Shown here: positions 44,737-54,139 of the stretch, piece by piece
How the letters are laid out: the number at the start of each line of letters is the position of its first letter
Numbering within the stretch: the stretch's first letter is position 1
NCBI GenBank assembly: GCA_018713515.1
Contig: DVOO01000003.1
Span: 62,001 to 126,000, forward strand
Reading direction: 5' to 3'
Length of the DNA: 64,000 nucleotides
Source of the DNA: Candidatus Scatomonas pullistercoris
GTDB lineage: Bacteria > Bacillota > Clostridia > Lachnospirales > Lachnospiraceae
Program-made: the position numbers and the translations under genes
Notes under the pieces: generated by a model
Told to the model about the DNA's origin: nothing
The model's database searches: none
The model's input: the letters and a program-made list of their open reading frames with translations, nothing else

Positions 44737-45996
44737 TCATGTCAGTTCCGCAATTCTGGTGACCGCCACATAAATTTCCTGGATCTTATACCAGGTGGGA
44801 TAATCCACAATTCCGCTGGCCGGAAGGCCGAATACATTCTGAAAAGCCCGCACGGCCTCCTTCGTTGCTTCCGAGAATACCCCGTCCACGGAGGTAGGCG
44901 GTATGGAAGGATATGCCTCCCCAATGGCGTTTAACTGCTCCTGAACCTGACGGACCTTGCTGCCGGAGGAACCGATATCCAGGTTGCTTCCCGGCCAGGA
45001 GGCGGGAATTCCAGCGATTTCCTCGGCCGTATTGATATACATATCCTGCCCGTAATAATACCGGAGAATCTGGATCGGTGAATATCCCTGATCCGCCAGG
45101 CTCTTGCTGCCCCACTGGCTCATCCAGTCCGGGCAGGCAGTTCTTTTCCCGTCACAGTACTGGGTAAGAATCGGCTGCCTCACATTCGGCCTGGACAGAT
45201 AATCCGAAAAAATTTCATCTACCACCTGAGAAATACTGTCAAAAATATTCCGTCCATAGATCCACTTGTGATCATAAGCCGTGGAAGAAGTAATGGTAAA
45301 CGAATATCCTTTGTTTCGGTACCATTCGGTATACACCCGGTTCAGCGTAAAGGACATGATAGCCAGCACATTGGCGCGGATGGCCGCATCCGGCCAGGTG
45401 GCGTAGATTTCACTGCTGGCCACATTTTTCACATAATCCCGGTACCGGACGTAATAATCCATGGCGGTGGTATCTGTGGGAGCGCCGTCATGTACCACCA
45501 CATATTCCGGCACCACCACCCGGCTCAGCACAATTTCCCCCGTGTCCGTCACCGGCTTGATCTCGTCCTCAGGAATCTTTTCCGGATAATTGCCAAACAG
45601 CGTATGGGCCGGAATTACAATATCCCTGTACTGATCCTCCGCTGTGGCCCGCTCCAGCACCGCCTGCTGTCTGGAGGTCTGTCCCGGCAGCAGCTCTGAT
45701 CCGGTGATGACCACTGGCGCAAAGCCCTGGGCCGTAACTCTCACCGTATATTCCGAATAGGGCTGATCTGCCTCCGGCTCCATACTGTATTCCAGGGGAG
45801 GCGCCGGAAGCTCCACTTCCGGAGTTCTGCCGTCCCCGTCTGTCCTCAGTTCTTCAATGGGAGTTCCCGGATCTCCCGTATAGGAGATGGATACGCGGGC
45901 GTCCGGAACGGGCCGCCTCTGCCCGCCGGTGTAGACCTGCACCTGGAGCTTTCCCCTTTCCTCCGTCTGCATGGAATGCATTTCCGCTCTGCTCAA
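44737..45996 (-). CDS. SpoIID-like protein with peptidoglycan-binding domain
   Basis: About 419 residues with no signal peptide visible. Three parts: a carboxypeptidase-regulatory-like beta sandwich (about 12-105), a central domain resembling SpoIID (ASSEIYATWPDAAIRANVLA at about 195-214; in SpoIID the Glu of this region is catalytic for lytic cleavage of glycan strands; ITSSTAYDHKW and SPIQILRYYYG follow), and a C-terminal PG_binding_1 domain (about 338-405, IGSSGSKVRQVQEQL and GVFSEATKEAVRAFQNVFG). It probably remodels the cell wall, perhaps in sporulation. The start is unclear: 45996 is TTG, and ATG codons at 45981 and 45972 are alternatives, none with a strong ribosome site. It follows rseP by 60 bases. 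Confidence 0.75.
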   Translation of the reverse strand: MSRAEMHSMQTEERGKLQVQVYTGGQRRPVPDARVSISYTGDPGTPIEELRTDGDGRTPEVELPAPPLEYSMEPEADQPYSEYTVRVTAQGFAPVVITGSELLPGQTSRQQAVLERATAEDQYRDIVIPAHTLFGNYPEKIPEDEIKPVTDTGEIVLSRVVVPEYVVVHDGAPTDTTAMDYYVRYRDYVKNVASSEIYATWPDAAIRANVLAIMSFTLNRVYTEWYRNKGYSFTITSSTAYDHKWIYGRNIFDSISQVVDEIFSDYLSRPNVRQPILTQYCDGKRTACPDWMSQWGSKSLADQGYSPIQILRYYYGQDMYINTAEEIAGIPASWPGSNLDIGSSGSKVRQVQEQLNAIGEAYPSIPPTSVDGVFSEATKEAVRAFQNVFGLPASGIVDYPTWYKIQEIYVAVTRIAELT

Positions 45997-46056
45997 TGGG
46001 CTGCACCTGCCTATTACCTTTTCTGCCCATTATATGCGGATGCTTCCGCAGATATG

Positions 46057-47346
46057 TCAGAAAATTCTTCTCACATCATTAAAGGCTACATAAACCATCA
46101 GGATCATCAGCAGCATCATGCCGGCGAAATGAATCATCCCCTCCACATTCCTCTTGATGGGTTTCCTGCGCACAGCTTCGATCAGAAGGAAGACCAGCCT
46201 TCCTCCATCCAGCGCCGGCAGGGGCAGCAGATTCATGACGCCCAGGTTGGCTGACAGAAGAATCAGCATGTTCAGAAGACTCATGCCCATAATCACGGTC
46301 CCCGCATCCCTGGTTTCATCCACCACCTGATCGATGGCGTCTACCACGCCGATGGGTCCGGACAGATCATTGATGGTAAAATGGCCCTGCAGAAGACTGA
46401 TCACAGACTTTACGGTCAGATGAACCCAGTAGTTCATCTCTCCCGCGCTGTACTTCAGAATATTTAAGGGGGACATCTTCTCCCTGGCTAGATTAAAATC
46501 AAAGCCCAGTACTGCTGATGTATCGCTGACCGGAGTCAATTCTGTCTGAAAGCTCTGCCCGTTCCGGGTTACCGTCATGGCGACGGCGCTTCCGTCCATG
46601 GCATGCTCCGTCCAGTATTCCGCCAGCTCCCGGGAACTGGCGATGGCCGTCCCGTTGATCTCCGTAATGATATCTCCGGCCTGCAGACCGGCCGCTTCCG
46701 CCGGATAGCCTTCCATCACCGATGTAATCTCCGCCGGCCCGTCGTCATCCGGCGTATAATAATATCCCGCCAGATAGCGGGTAACCGTTTCCGGCACATA
46801 GGAAATTTTATAATTTTTTCCATCCCTCCGGTACGTAATTTCAATGGAGTCCATCGGAATGCCGTCCATATCAATATCTGTGGACAGCTCACGGCCGTTG
46901 GCGATACCGTTGCCCTCATAGCGGACAATCAGATCTCCTTCCTGCAGCCCCGCTTCCGCCGCCGGCGAATCCGCCGGTACGCTGGTCACCCTGGCCGGAT
47001 CCGAACCGACCACGCAGATCACAATAATAGAGACCAGAAAAGCCAGAATAAAATTAAAGACAGGGCCGGCCGCCACAATGACGATCCGCCTCCAGACGGA
47101 AGCCTTCGTAAAACTCCCCTCCGCATCCTCTTCCTCATCCTCTCCCAGCATGGAGCAGAAACCGCCGAAGGGCAGGAGTCTCCAGGCATAGGTGGTGTCC
47201 CCTTTTTTAAAGGAGAGGAGTCTCGGGCCGAGACCAAAGGCAAACTCTGTCACCACCACATGATTTGCCTTGGCCATCAGGAAGTGCCCCAGCTCATGAA
47301 AGAAAATCACCGCGCTCAGGATCAGGATCGCGATCACTATTGTCAA
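46057..47346 (-). CDS. rseP: Site-2 metalloprotease RseP
   Basis: 429 residues of the M50 family. The zinc-binding HELGH is at 17-21 in the first membrane helix (VIFFHELGHFLMAKA). Two PDZ-like regions follow (about 115-170 and 195-260), and the third zinc ligand is in LLPLPALDGGRLVFLL near 380. It cuts within the membrane, for example anti-sigma factors or signal peptide remnants. It starts three bases after dxr, so the two are translated together; this order is typical of Firmicutes. Confidence 0.95.
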   Translation of the reverse strand: MTIVIAILILSAVIFFHELGHFLMAKANHVVVTEFAFGLGPRLLSFKKGDTTYAWRLLPFGGFCSMLGEDEEEDAEGSFTKASVWRRIVIVAAGPVFNFILAFLVSIIVICVVGSDPARVTSVPADSPAAEAGLQEGDLIVRYEGNGIANGRELSTDIDMDGIPMDSIEITYRRDGKNYKISYVPETVTRYLAGYYYTPDDDGPAEITSVMEGYPAEAAGLQAGDIITEINGTAIASSRELAEYWTEHAMDGSAVAMTVTRNGQSFQTELTPVSDTSAVLGFDFNLAREKMSPLNILKYSAGEMNYWVHLTVKSVISLLQGHFTINDLSGPIGVVDAIDQVVDETRDAGTVIMGMSLLNMLILLSANLGVMNLLPLPALDGGRLVFLLIEAVRRKPIKRNVEGMIHFAGMMLLMILMVYVAFNDVRRIF

Positions 47347-47349
47347 ATT

Positions 47350-48492
47350 CTACCACCTGCTTTCAATCCATTCATACGTGTCCGCCTCCGCCTCCAGAAT
47401 CTCCTCCAGATCCGGATGCTCTGTCTTCCTGTGCTGTTCCATGGCTCCCTCTATGATTTCGTATATATCGAGAAAACGGATTTTCCGTTCCAGGAATTTT
47501 GCCACGGCCCGCTCATTGGCTGCGTTAAAGACCGTGGGCATAGTACCCCCCGCCCTGGCGGCCCCGAGAGCCAGAGGCAGGCCCCGAAAAGTCTCTGTAT
47601 CCGGCTTTTCAAAAGTAACCGCAGCCAGAGCGGCAAAGTCCAGACGCTCCCCCGGAAGGGGCAGACGATGGGGATAGTACAGGGCATACTGGATCGGGAG
47701 ATGCATATCCGGCGTGCCCAGCTGGGCCAGTACGGCTCCATCCTGAAATTCCACCATGGAATGAATCACGCTTTTCGGCTGCACCAGCACCTGGATCTGA
47801 TCCAGTTCCACACCGAACAGCCACCGCGCCTCCATAACCTCCAGACCCTTATTGACCAGGGTGGCGGAATCAATGGTAATTTTCCTCCCCATGGACCAGT
47901 TGGGATGCTTCAGCGCGTCTTCCACCGTTACATCTTTCAGTTCTTCGGTTGTACGGCCCCGGAAAGGTCCGCCGGAAGCCGTTATCAGCAGCCGGCTCAC
48001 CTCTTTTCCGGATTCTCCGTGAAGGCACTGGAACACAGCACTGTGTTCGCTGTCCACCGGCAGAATCCGGGCGCCCCGCTCCGCGGCCAGAGGCATGATC
48101 AGATGTCCCGCTGTAACCAGCGTTTCTTTATTGGCCAGGGCGATATCTTTCCCTGCCTCCAGGGCCGCCATAGTGGGACGTATACCGATCATCCCCACAA
48201 TAGCGGTAACCAGCAGCTCCGCTTCCGGGAGCACCGCTGCCTCCAGGAGCCCCTCCATGCCCGCCGTTACCCGGGTGTCCGTGTCAGCCACTCTTTCTTT
48301 CAGTTCCTTCGCCTTCTCTTCCTCCCATACGGCTGCGAGACGAGGCTTAAATTCTCTTATCTGCCGTTCCAGCAGATCGATATTTTTTCCGGCGCTGATG
48401 GCGCCTATCCGGATATCTCCGTGTTCCCGCACAATATCAAGTGTCTGTGTGCCGATGGAACCCGTAGACCCAAGGACCGATATGGTTCTCAT
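47350..48492 (-). CDS. dxr: 1-deoxy-D-xylulose 5-phosphate reductoisomerase
   Basis: About 380 residues. The NADPH loop SVLGSTGSIGTQTLDIVREH opens the protein; LLITASGGPFRG (about 162-173), PNWSMGRKITIDSATLVNKG (about 195-214) and the metal ligands near it define the catalytic core. It forms methyl-erythritol phosphate in the non-mevalonate isoprenoid route. The start at 48492 is preferred over 48498 because the GGGGAGG ribosome site is correctly spaced only for the former. Confidence 0.96.
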   Translation of the reverse strand: MRTISVLGSTGSIGTQTLDIVREHGDIRIGAISAGKNIDLLERQIREFKPRLAAVWEEEKAKELKERVADTDTRVTAGMEGLLEAAVLPEAELLVTAIVGMIGIRPTMAALEAGKDIALANKETLVTAGHLIMPLAAERGARILPVDSEHSAVFQCLHGESGKEVSRLLITASGGPFRGRTTEELKDVTVEDALKHPNWSMGRKITIDSATLVNKGLEVMEARWLFGVELDQIQVLVQPKSVIHSMVEFQDGAVLAQLGTPDMHLPIQYALYYPHRLPLPGERLDFAALAAVTFEKPDTETFRGLPLALGAARAGGTMPTVFNAANERAVAKFLERKIRFLDIYEIIEGAMEQHRKTEHPDLEEILEAEADTYEWIESRW

Positions 48493-48538
48493 ACACATTC
48501 CTCCCCTGTGCTTTGCCTCCGCGGCGTAGGGCCTTCTT

Positions 48539-49327
48539 TCAGGTCAGAAGCAGAGCCAGATAGTAAATAACGGGCGCTGTAAAGATCACACTGTCAAAAC
48601 GGTCCAGAATTCCCCCGTGCCCGGGGATCAGCTTTCCGTAATCCTTAATACCCATATTTCTCTTAATCGCCGAGGCCGCCAGATCTCCCACCATAGAGAT
48701 CAGCGCTCCGACGCCGCAGATCAGGGCGTATTCCAGCAGAGGGCCTCTGGTGGCCGCCCCGAAAATAATCCCCAGCAGCATGGCCCCCGCGACACCGCCC
48801 ACAGCTCCTTCCACAGATTTCTTCGGGCTCAGGACGGGAGCCATCTTATGTTTCCCGAACAGCATGCCCACGCAGTAGGCACACGTATCGCAGCCCCAGG
48901 AAGCCAGAAAGATCAGCCAGACATGGAAATGGCCCCCGGGAAGCATCCTGGCCTGATAAATACAGGAAAGCATAACCCCCACGTAGACGACGCCGAAAAA
49001 GGCCGCTGTCAGCTGGTGGGCATGGAATCTCGGATACCCGAATACATAGATGAACATCAGGATCACAAGGCCCGCCAGAACTGCCGCCAGATGAAATTCC
49101 GCATCCAGGAAGCCCAGACTCAGGTAGTACAGCAGGATTCCCGCGTAGCCTCCCAGTTCCAGGGCGGAGAACCGCTCTCCATGCACCTTCATGGCTTTGT
49201 AGAGCTCTCTTGCGCCGATCAGAGAGACAATAAGCAGCGTCGCGAACAGCACCCAGCCCCCCAGGCCGATGGTGATCAGCGCCACAGCCACCAGCACGAT
49301 GCCGCTGATCAATCTTGTAACAAACAT
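48539..49327 (-). CDS. cdsA: Phosphatidate cytidylyltransferase
   Basis: 262 residues with about eight membrane helices. The signature near the C-terminus is KDYGKLIPGHGGILDRFDS (about 229-247), whose aspartates bind metal. It makes CDP-diacylglycerol, the precursor of acidic phospholipids. KKSVEGAVGGVAGAM (about 159) is the second conserved stretch. It begins 12 bases after uppS and precedes dxr. Confidence 0.95.
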   Translation of the reverse strand: MFVTRLISGIVLVAVALITIGLGGWVLFATLLIVSLIGARELYKAMKVHGERFSALELGGYAGILLYYLSLGFLDAEFHLAAVLAGLVILMFIYVFGYPRFHAHQLTAAFFGVVYVGVMLSCIYQARMLPGGHFHVWLIFLASWGCDTCAYCVGMLFGKHKMAPVLSPKKSVEGAVGGVAGAMLLGIIFGAATRGPLLEYALICGVGALISMVGDLAASAIKRNMGIKDYGKLIPGHGGILDRFDSVIFTAPVIYYLALLLT

Positions 49328-49339
49328 CGTTCTTCCTCC

Positions 49340-50053
49340 TTAAGCCTTCTGGCCCCTGACACCGCCGTAACGTCTGTCTCTGCCATTATATTTTTCTATA
49401 GCCTTGACCAATTCCTCCTGATTAAACGCGGGCCAGGGCACATCGGTAAAATAGAACTCCGTGTAGGCCAGCTGCCAGAGCAGAAAATTGGAAATTCTCT
49501 CCTCGCCGCTGGTCCGGATCATCAGATCCGGATCCGGAATTCCCGCCGTGTCCAGATAAGACTCAAAAACCTGCTCCGTCACCTTTCCCCCGGGAAGCCG
49601 TCCGGATCTGGCGTCTCCAGCCAGGCGGGTTACCGCCCGGAGTATTTCGTCTCTGCCCCCGTAGTTCAGCGCAATCTGAAAAAACATCCGGTCATAGCCG
49701 GCCGACATTCCCTCCAGTTCCTCAATACTCTCCTGGATATCCGGATCCAGCCCTGACCGGTCTCCGATGATGCGCACCCGCATCTGATTTTTTCTGGCGC
49801 TCCGCTCGCAGCGCTTCAGATACCGGCGGAACAGATTCATCAGCACCTTGATCTCCTGCTGGGAGCGTTTCCAGTTTTCCGTAGAAAATGCATAGACCGT
49901 CAGATATTTTACTCCCATATCGCAGATAATATTGCACATCTTTTCCAGATTATCGCAGCCCACCACATGGCCATAACTCCGCGGCATTCCCTTGGCTTTT
50001 GCCCAACGGCCGTTGCCGTCCAGGATGATCGCAATATGATTCGGCATATTCAT
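49340..50053 (-). CDS. uppS: Undecaprenyl diphosphate synthase
   Basis: 237 residues. IAIILDGNGRWAKAKGMPRS (about 6-25) holds the catalytic Asp and the diphosphate-binding residues, and the C-terminal MIRTSGEERISNFLLWQLAY contains the conserved RTSGE. It builds the C55 lipid carrier for cell-wall precursors. An upstream in-frame start at 50140 would add 29 residues with no family match; the start at 50053 has AAAGGAGG nine bases ahead. A terminator-like hairpin lies between it and frr. Confidence 0.95.
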   Translation of the reverse strand: MNMPNHIAIILDGNGRWAKAKGMPRSYGHVVGCDNLEKMCNIICDMGVKYLTVYAFSTENWKRSQQEIKVLMNLFRRYLKRCERSARKNQMRVRIIGDRSGLDPDIQESIEELEGMSAGYDRMFFQIALNYGGRDEILRAVTRLAGDARSGRLPGGKVTEQVFESYLDTAGIPDPDLMIRTSGEERISNFLLWQLAYTEFYFTDVPWPAFNQEELVKAIEKYNGRDRRYGGVRGQKA

Positions 50054-50097
50054 GTACAAGGCCCTCCTTTTTGACCCCTTCAGAATTTTCCCGGCAA

Positions 50098-50132
50098 CAA
50101 AAGAAAGGCTGTTACACTCACTGCAACAGCCC
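50098..50132 (-). terminator. Internal terminator between frr and uppS
   Basis: Minus-strand GGCTGTT-N11-AACAGCC followed by TTTCTTTT, 14 bases past the frr stop. Within an operon this probably attenuates rather than ends transcription. Confidence 0.65.
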
Positions 50133-50145
50133 CCCCTCAAGGCTT

Positions 50146-50697
50146 TTATACCGTCAGAATCTCTTTTGATTTTTCTTCCACGCTCTTGTCGATCTCCTTG
50201 ATGCGCTTGTCCGTCAGCTTCTGAATCTCTTCTCCCAGCTTCTTGATCTCATCCTCGGAGACATCTTCCTTCTCAAGTTTCTTAAACGCCTCATTGGCAT
50301 CCCGGCGGATATTGCGGATGGCAACCTTTGCTGCCTCCCCCTTCTTCTTCACATCCTTCACCAGTTCTTTTCTGCGCTCCTCGGTCAGCTCCGGAAAAAC
50401 AAGACGTACTACTTTGCCGTCTGTGTTGGGATTGATCCCCAGATCCGACATCTGGATTGCCTTGCAGATATCCTTGATGAGCGAAGCCTCCCAGGGCTGA
50501 ATCTGGATCATTCTCGCCTCGGGCACGGTGATATTCGCCACCTGCTGCAGCGAAGTAGGCACTCCGTAGTAATCCACTGTAATCCGGTCCAGCACATGGG
50601 GATTGGCCCGGCCTGCCCGGATGGTGCCCAGCTCGCTGCTTAAGTTGGCCAGGGTCTTCTCCATCTTCCCGTCATATTTCTTCACTCTTTCGTCCAT
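50146..50697 (-). CDS. frr: Ribosome recycling factor
   Basis: 183 residues, the usual RRF size. It opens [42 protein letters not shown] and [14 protein letters not shown] are typical of domain I/II, and the helix-rich C-terminus has [20 protein letters not shown]. It splits terminated ribosomes together with EF-G. An upstream GTG at 50718 would add seven residues, but GGAGG lies too close to it. It follows pyrH by seven or so bases. Confidence 0.96.
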   Translation of the reverse strand: MDERVKKYDGKMEKTLANLSSELGTIRAGRANPHVLDRITVDYYGVPTSLQQVANITVPEARMIQIQPWEASLIKDICKAIQMSDLGINPNTDGKVVRLVFPELTEERRKELVKDVKKKGEAAKVAIRNIRRDANEAFKKLEKEDVSEDEIKKLGEEIQKLTDKRIKEIDKSVEEKSKEILTV

Positions 50698-50724
50698 AAA
50701 AGTAAGATCCTCCTTCACACATCC

Positions 50725-51423
50725 TTATTCTACTGTCACTCTCGTGCCCGTGACAATCCCATGGGCCGCATTGACAATACTGTTTTTTTCATTCAGACCG
50801 AATACGATCATGGGCATCTTCTGCTCCATGCACAGGATGGAGGCGGTCAGATCCACCACCTGAAGCTTCCTGTCGATCACTTCCTGGATGGAAACCTCCG
50901 CATACTTCTTCGCGTCCGGATTATCCTTGGGGTCGCTGTCATAGACCCCGTCCACGGCCTTGGCCAGCAGGATCGCGTCCGCCTCAATCTCCACCGCCCG
51001 AAGAACAGCCCCCGTGTCTGTGGAAAAGTACGGATGGCCTGTACCTCCGGCAAAAAATACCACCATATTGTGAGCGAAATATTTGTTGCTTCTGTCTTTG
51101 GAAAATGTTTTTGTAAACTCCCCGCAGACAAAGGGCGTAAGCACTGAGGTCATCATGCCCTGGGAGCGGAAAATCTCCGATACGTAGATGCAGTTCATCA
51201 CCGTTGCCAGCATTCCGATCTGATCTGCCTTGGTCCGGTCAATGTTTTTGCTGCTTCTGCCTCTCCAGAAGTTGCCGCCGCCGATCACGATCCCCACCTG
51301 GATCCCTTCGTCCACCAGCACCTTCACCTGCCTGGCTACGCCGGTAACAACTTCCTCATCAAAACCTGTCCCCTTTTCTCCTGCCAGTGCCTCTCCGCTG
51401 AGCTTCAACAATATTCTTTTCAT
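50725..51423 (-). CDS. pyrH: UMP kinase
   Basis: 232 residues of the amino-acid-kinase fold. The opening RILLKLSGEALAG and GIVIGGGNFWRGRSSK (about 44-59) are the phosphate-binding segments, and AVDGVYDSDPKDNPDAKKY (about 157-175) the nucleotide region. It makes UDP and is hexameric in bacteria. It is the first gene of a pyrH-frr-uppS-cdsA-dxr-rseP operon, preceded by a clear promoter. Confidence 0.97.
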   Translation of the reverse strand: MKRILLKLSGEALAGEKGTGFDEEVVTGVARQVKVLVDEGIQVGIVIGGGNFWRGRSSKNIDRTKADQIGMLATVMNCIYVSEIFRSQGMMTSVLTPFVCGEFTKTFSKDRSNKYFAHNMVVFFAGGTGHPYFSTDTGAVLRAVEIEADAILLAKAVDGVYDSDPKDNPDAKKYAEVSIQEVIDRKLQVVDLTASILCMEQKMPMIVFGLNEKNSIVNAAHGIVTGTRVTVE

Positions 51424-51507
51424 CCGGCTTTTCCTCGTTCCTTTTGTATTTTCACTGTTCGCAAGCCCTGCATCGGGAGCGCATGGCCTCGTCCGGGCTT
51501 TTATTGG

Positions 51508-51536
51508 ATTATATCATACTTTCCCGCAAATGTCAG
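51508..51536 (-). promoter_or_regulatory. Promoter of the pyrH operon
   Basis: Minus-strand CTGACA (51531-51536), a 17-base spacer and perfect TATAAT (51508-51513); the -35 box overlaps the end of the aspartokinase gene's 3' flank. The leader is about 80 bases. Confidence 0.8.
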
Positions 51537-51543
51537 GAGCTTT

Positions 51544-52866
51544 TTACAGCTGCGAAATCACGAATATATCGTAGATGGCACGGATGGCTGTCTCAAAATC
51601 CCGGTTCTCCACGCCGATGATAATGTTCAGCTCCGAGGATCCCTGATCGATCATCTTCACATTCACATGGGCATGGGCCAGGGCAGCAAAAATACGGCCT
51701 GCTGTTCCTCTGGTGCGGCGCATGCCGCGGCCCACTACGGCAATCAGGGCCAGATCCGATTCCAGCTCGATAAGATCCGGCTGCACGGCCCGGTGCAGGC
51801 CCGCGATCACCTGCTGCTCCTTTTCCTCAAACTCCGCCTGATGCACATAGACCGTGAAGGTATCAATGCCGGAAGGTGTATGTTCAAAGGACAGGCCGTT
51901 CTCCTCAAATACCTGCAGCACTTTTCTTCCAAAACCAATCTCGGAATTCATCATGGCTTTCTCTATAGTGATGGATGCAAAGCCCTTCTTGCCGCCGATG
52001 CCGGTAATGGTGTATTTTGGCTTATTGCAGGTGCTTTCCACAATCATTGTACCCGGATCCTCCGGCCGGTTGGTGTTGCGCACATTGATGGGGATTCCCT
52101 CCTGGCGCAGAGGGAAAATAGAATCTTCGTGGAGCACTGTAGCGCCCATGTAGGAAAGCTCCCGCATCTCCCTGTACGTGATGGTGGAGATAGTCACCGG
52201 ATTCTCCACCACATGGGGGTCCGTCATCAGAAAGCCGGATACATCGGTCCAGTTTTCATACAGGTCCGCGTGAACGGCCTTCGCCACCAGAGAGCCGGTG
52301 ATGTCAGAGCCTCCGCGGGAGAAGGTTTTCACGGATCCGTCCGGCCGGGAACCGTAAAAGCCCGGCACTACCGCCTGTTCGCAGGCGTTCAGCCGTTCCG
52401 CCAGCAGCCTGTCCGTTTTGGCTCCGTCCAGCTTTCCTTCCTCATCAAAGGCGATGACTTCCGCCGCGTCCACAAATTCACATCCAAGATAATCCGCCAT
52501 CACGATGCCGTTCAGATACTCGCCGCGGGAAGCCGCGTAATTCTCCCCGGCCTTTTCTTCAAAGTTTCCGGCAATTGTGTCAAACTCCGCATCCAGCGAA
52601 AGAGAAAGCCCCAGACCGCTGATAATTTCCTGATATCTCTCCTGAATCTTCTTCAGAGCGCCCCTGAAATCTCTGCCCTGCTCCGCCATGCGGTAGCATG
52701 CGTACAGCATGTCCGTCACCTTGGTATCTCCGTCAAACCGTTTGCCCGGAGCAGACGGCACGACATATCTTCTTCCCTCTTCCGCGCGGATAATCGCCCC
52801 GACCTTCCGGAACTGTTCTGCGCTGGCCAGAGAGCTGCCTCCAAATTTCACAACCTTTTTCATCAT
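51544..52866 (-). CDS. Aspartate kinase
   Basis: 440 residues. KKVVKFGGSSLASAEQF at the start and FSRGGSDITGSLVAKAV (about 190-206) are the kinase motifs; two ACT-type regions (about 300-440) hold SIEKAMMNSEIGFG-like and VVGRGMRRTRGTAGRIFAAL stretches that bind amino-acid effectors. It commits aspartate to lysine, methionine and threonine. The tandem ATG ATG start follows GAGGTGA; an earlier GTG at 52878 is less likely. The 3' end lies eight bases before the pyrH promoter. Confidence 0.93.
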   Translation of the reverse strand: MMKKVVKFGGSSLASAEQFRKVGAIIRAEEGRRYVVPSAPGKRFDGDTKVTDMLYACYRMAEQGRDFRGALKKIQERYQEIISGLGLSLSLDAEFDTIAGNFEEKAGENYAASRGEYLNGIVMADYLGCEFVDAAEVIAFDEEGKLDGAKTDRLLAERLNACEQAVVPGFYGSRPDGSVKTFSRGGSDITGSLVAKAVHADLYENWTDVSGFLMTDPHVVENPVTISTITYREMRELSYMGATVLHEDSIFPLRQEGIPINVRNTNRPEDPGTMIVESTCNKPKYTITGIGGKKGFASITIEKAMMNSEIGFGRKVLQVFEENGLSFEHTPSGIDTFTVYVHQAEFEEKEQQVIAGLHRAVQPDLIELESDLALIAVVGRGMRRTRGTAGRIFAALAHAHVNVKMIDQGSSELNIIIGVENRDFETAIRAIYDIFVISQL

Positions 52867-52961
52867 TAGACGTTTCACCTCTATTCAAGAATGCGCCGGC
52901 CGCAGACGCGTGCCGACGCTATTAATGTATCCTAAATTCCCTGCTCCGTCAAGACGGAACC

Positions 52962-54137
52962 TTACGCCCGGCGGCGAAATATGCCGCTTTTTTCCATTCT
53001 CCCAATCGCCTCCGAAAGCTCCTCCTCATCCTTTACCAGGGCCACTCTCACGTATCCCTCCCCGGACTTTCCAAAAGCGCTGCCCGGAGTTACCAGGACC
53101 CCTGCCCGCTCCAGCAGATCCTGAACGAACGCTGCGGAAGAATCGTACGTCTCCGGTATTTTTGCCCACACGAACATGGTCCCCGGACACCGCTCCACCG
53201 GCCAGCCGATGGCCGTGCAGCCGTCACAGAAGCAGTCTCTCCGCCTGCGGTAGGCCTCCCGGGTAGATGATACGCAGGACTGGTCTCCGGTAATGGCCGC
53301 AATAGCCGCCTTCTGCACCGGAAGGAAAATTCCGTAATCCATATTTGATTTCAGCTCCGCCAGCTTTTCCACCATCTCGGCGTTGCCGATGCAGAAGCCG
53401 ATCCGGGCGCCTGCCAGTCCGTACGTCTTGGACAGGGAATTGAATTCCACTCCCACCTCCCGGGCGCCCGGATGGGCGAGAAAGCTTCCCGTCGGTTCCC
53501 GGTCAAAAACCAGCTCGCTGTAGGCATTGTCGTGGAGAACCATGATCTGATGCTCCCGGGCAAAAGCTATGCATTCATCGTACCACCAGTCCGGCGCCAG
53601 CGCCGTGGTGGGATTATTCGGATAGGATACCACCATCAGCTTCGCACGGTCAGCCACCTGCTGCGGTATCTCGTCAAAATCAATCAGATACTCCTTCTCC
53701 CTGCGCAGAGCCATGGGGTACAGCTCTGCTCCCGCTATGGACGGCCCGTCGCCGAATATGGGATAGCAGGGATCCGGCACCAGGACAATATCTCCCGGAT
53801 CCGTGACTGCCAGCGCAATATGGGCCAGGCCTTCCTGGGATCCCAGAAGGCCCACCACCTCCCGGTCCGGATCGATCTCCACTCCGTACCGGCGCCGGTA
53901 CCAAATGGCTACCGCCTGGTGAAGCTCGTCCAGATCCTTAATGGCGTAAACATAGTTTTTCTCATCAGCCGCCGCCTCCAGAAGCGCTTTCCGGATATGG
54001 GGCGCAGGGGGGATATTCGGCGTCCCGACGCTCAGATCCGTCACCTTCTGCCCCCGTCCCTCCAGCACCAGTTTCTTGTTCAGCAGCGCTGTAAATATAC
54101 TTTCCCCGAAATGTTCCATCCGTTTGGAAAACTGCAT
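52962..54137 (-). CDS. Aminotransferase class I/II, LL-diaminopimelate aminotransferase-like
   Basis: 391 residues of fold-type I. The PLP lysine is in SLSKTYGLAGARIGF (about 237-251), and VSYPNNPTTALAP (about 171-183) with the SHDNAYS-like VLHDNAYSELVF region fits the DapL/alanine aminotransferase branch. Placement 96 bases upstream of the aspartokinase gene suggests a role in lysine/diaminopimelate synthesis, possibly DapL, but a glutamate-pyruvate type cannot be ruled out. GEGYVRVALVKDEEEL closes the protein. Confidence 0.8.
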   Translation of the reverse strand: MQFSKRMEHFGESIFTALLNKKLVLEGRGQKVTDLSVGTPNIPPAPHIRKALLEAAADEKNYVYAIKDLDELHQAVAIWYRRRYGVEIDPDREVVGLLGSQEGLAHIALAVTDPGDIVLVPDPCYPIFGDGPSIAGAELYPMALRREKEYLIDFDEIPQQVADRAKLMVVSYPNNPTTALAPDWWYDECIAFAREHQIMVLHDNAYSELVFDREPTGSFLAHPGAREVGVEFNSLSKTYGLAGARIGFCIGNAEMVEKLAELKSNMDYGIFLPVQKAAIAAITGDQSCVSSTREAYRRRRDCFCDGCTAIGWPVERCPGTMFVWAKIPETYDSSAAFVQDLLERAGVLVTPGSAFGKSGEGYVRVALVKDEEELSEAIGRMEKSGIFRRRA

Positions 54138-54139
54138 AG

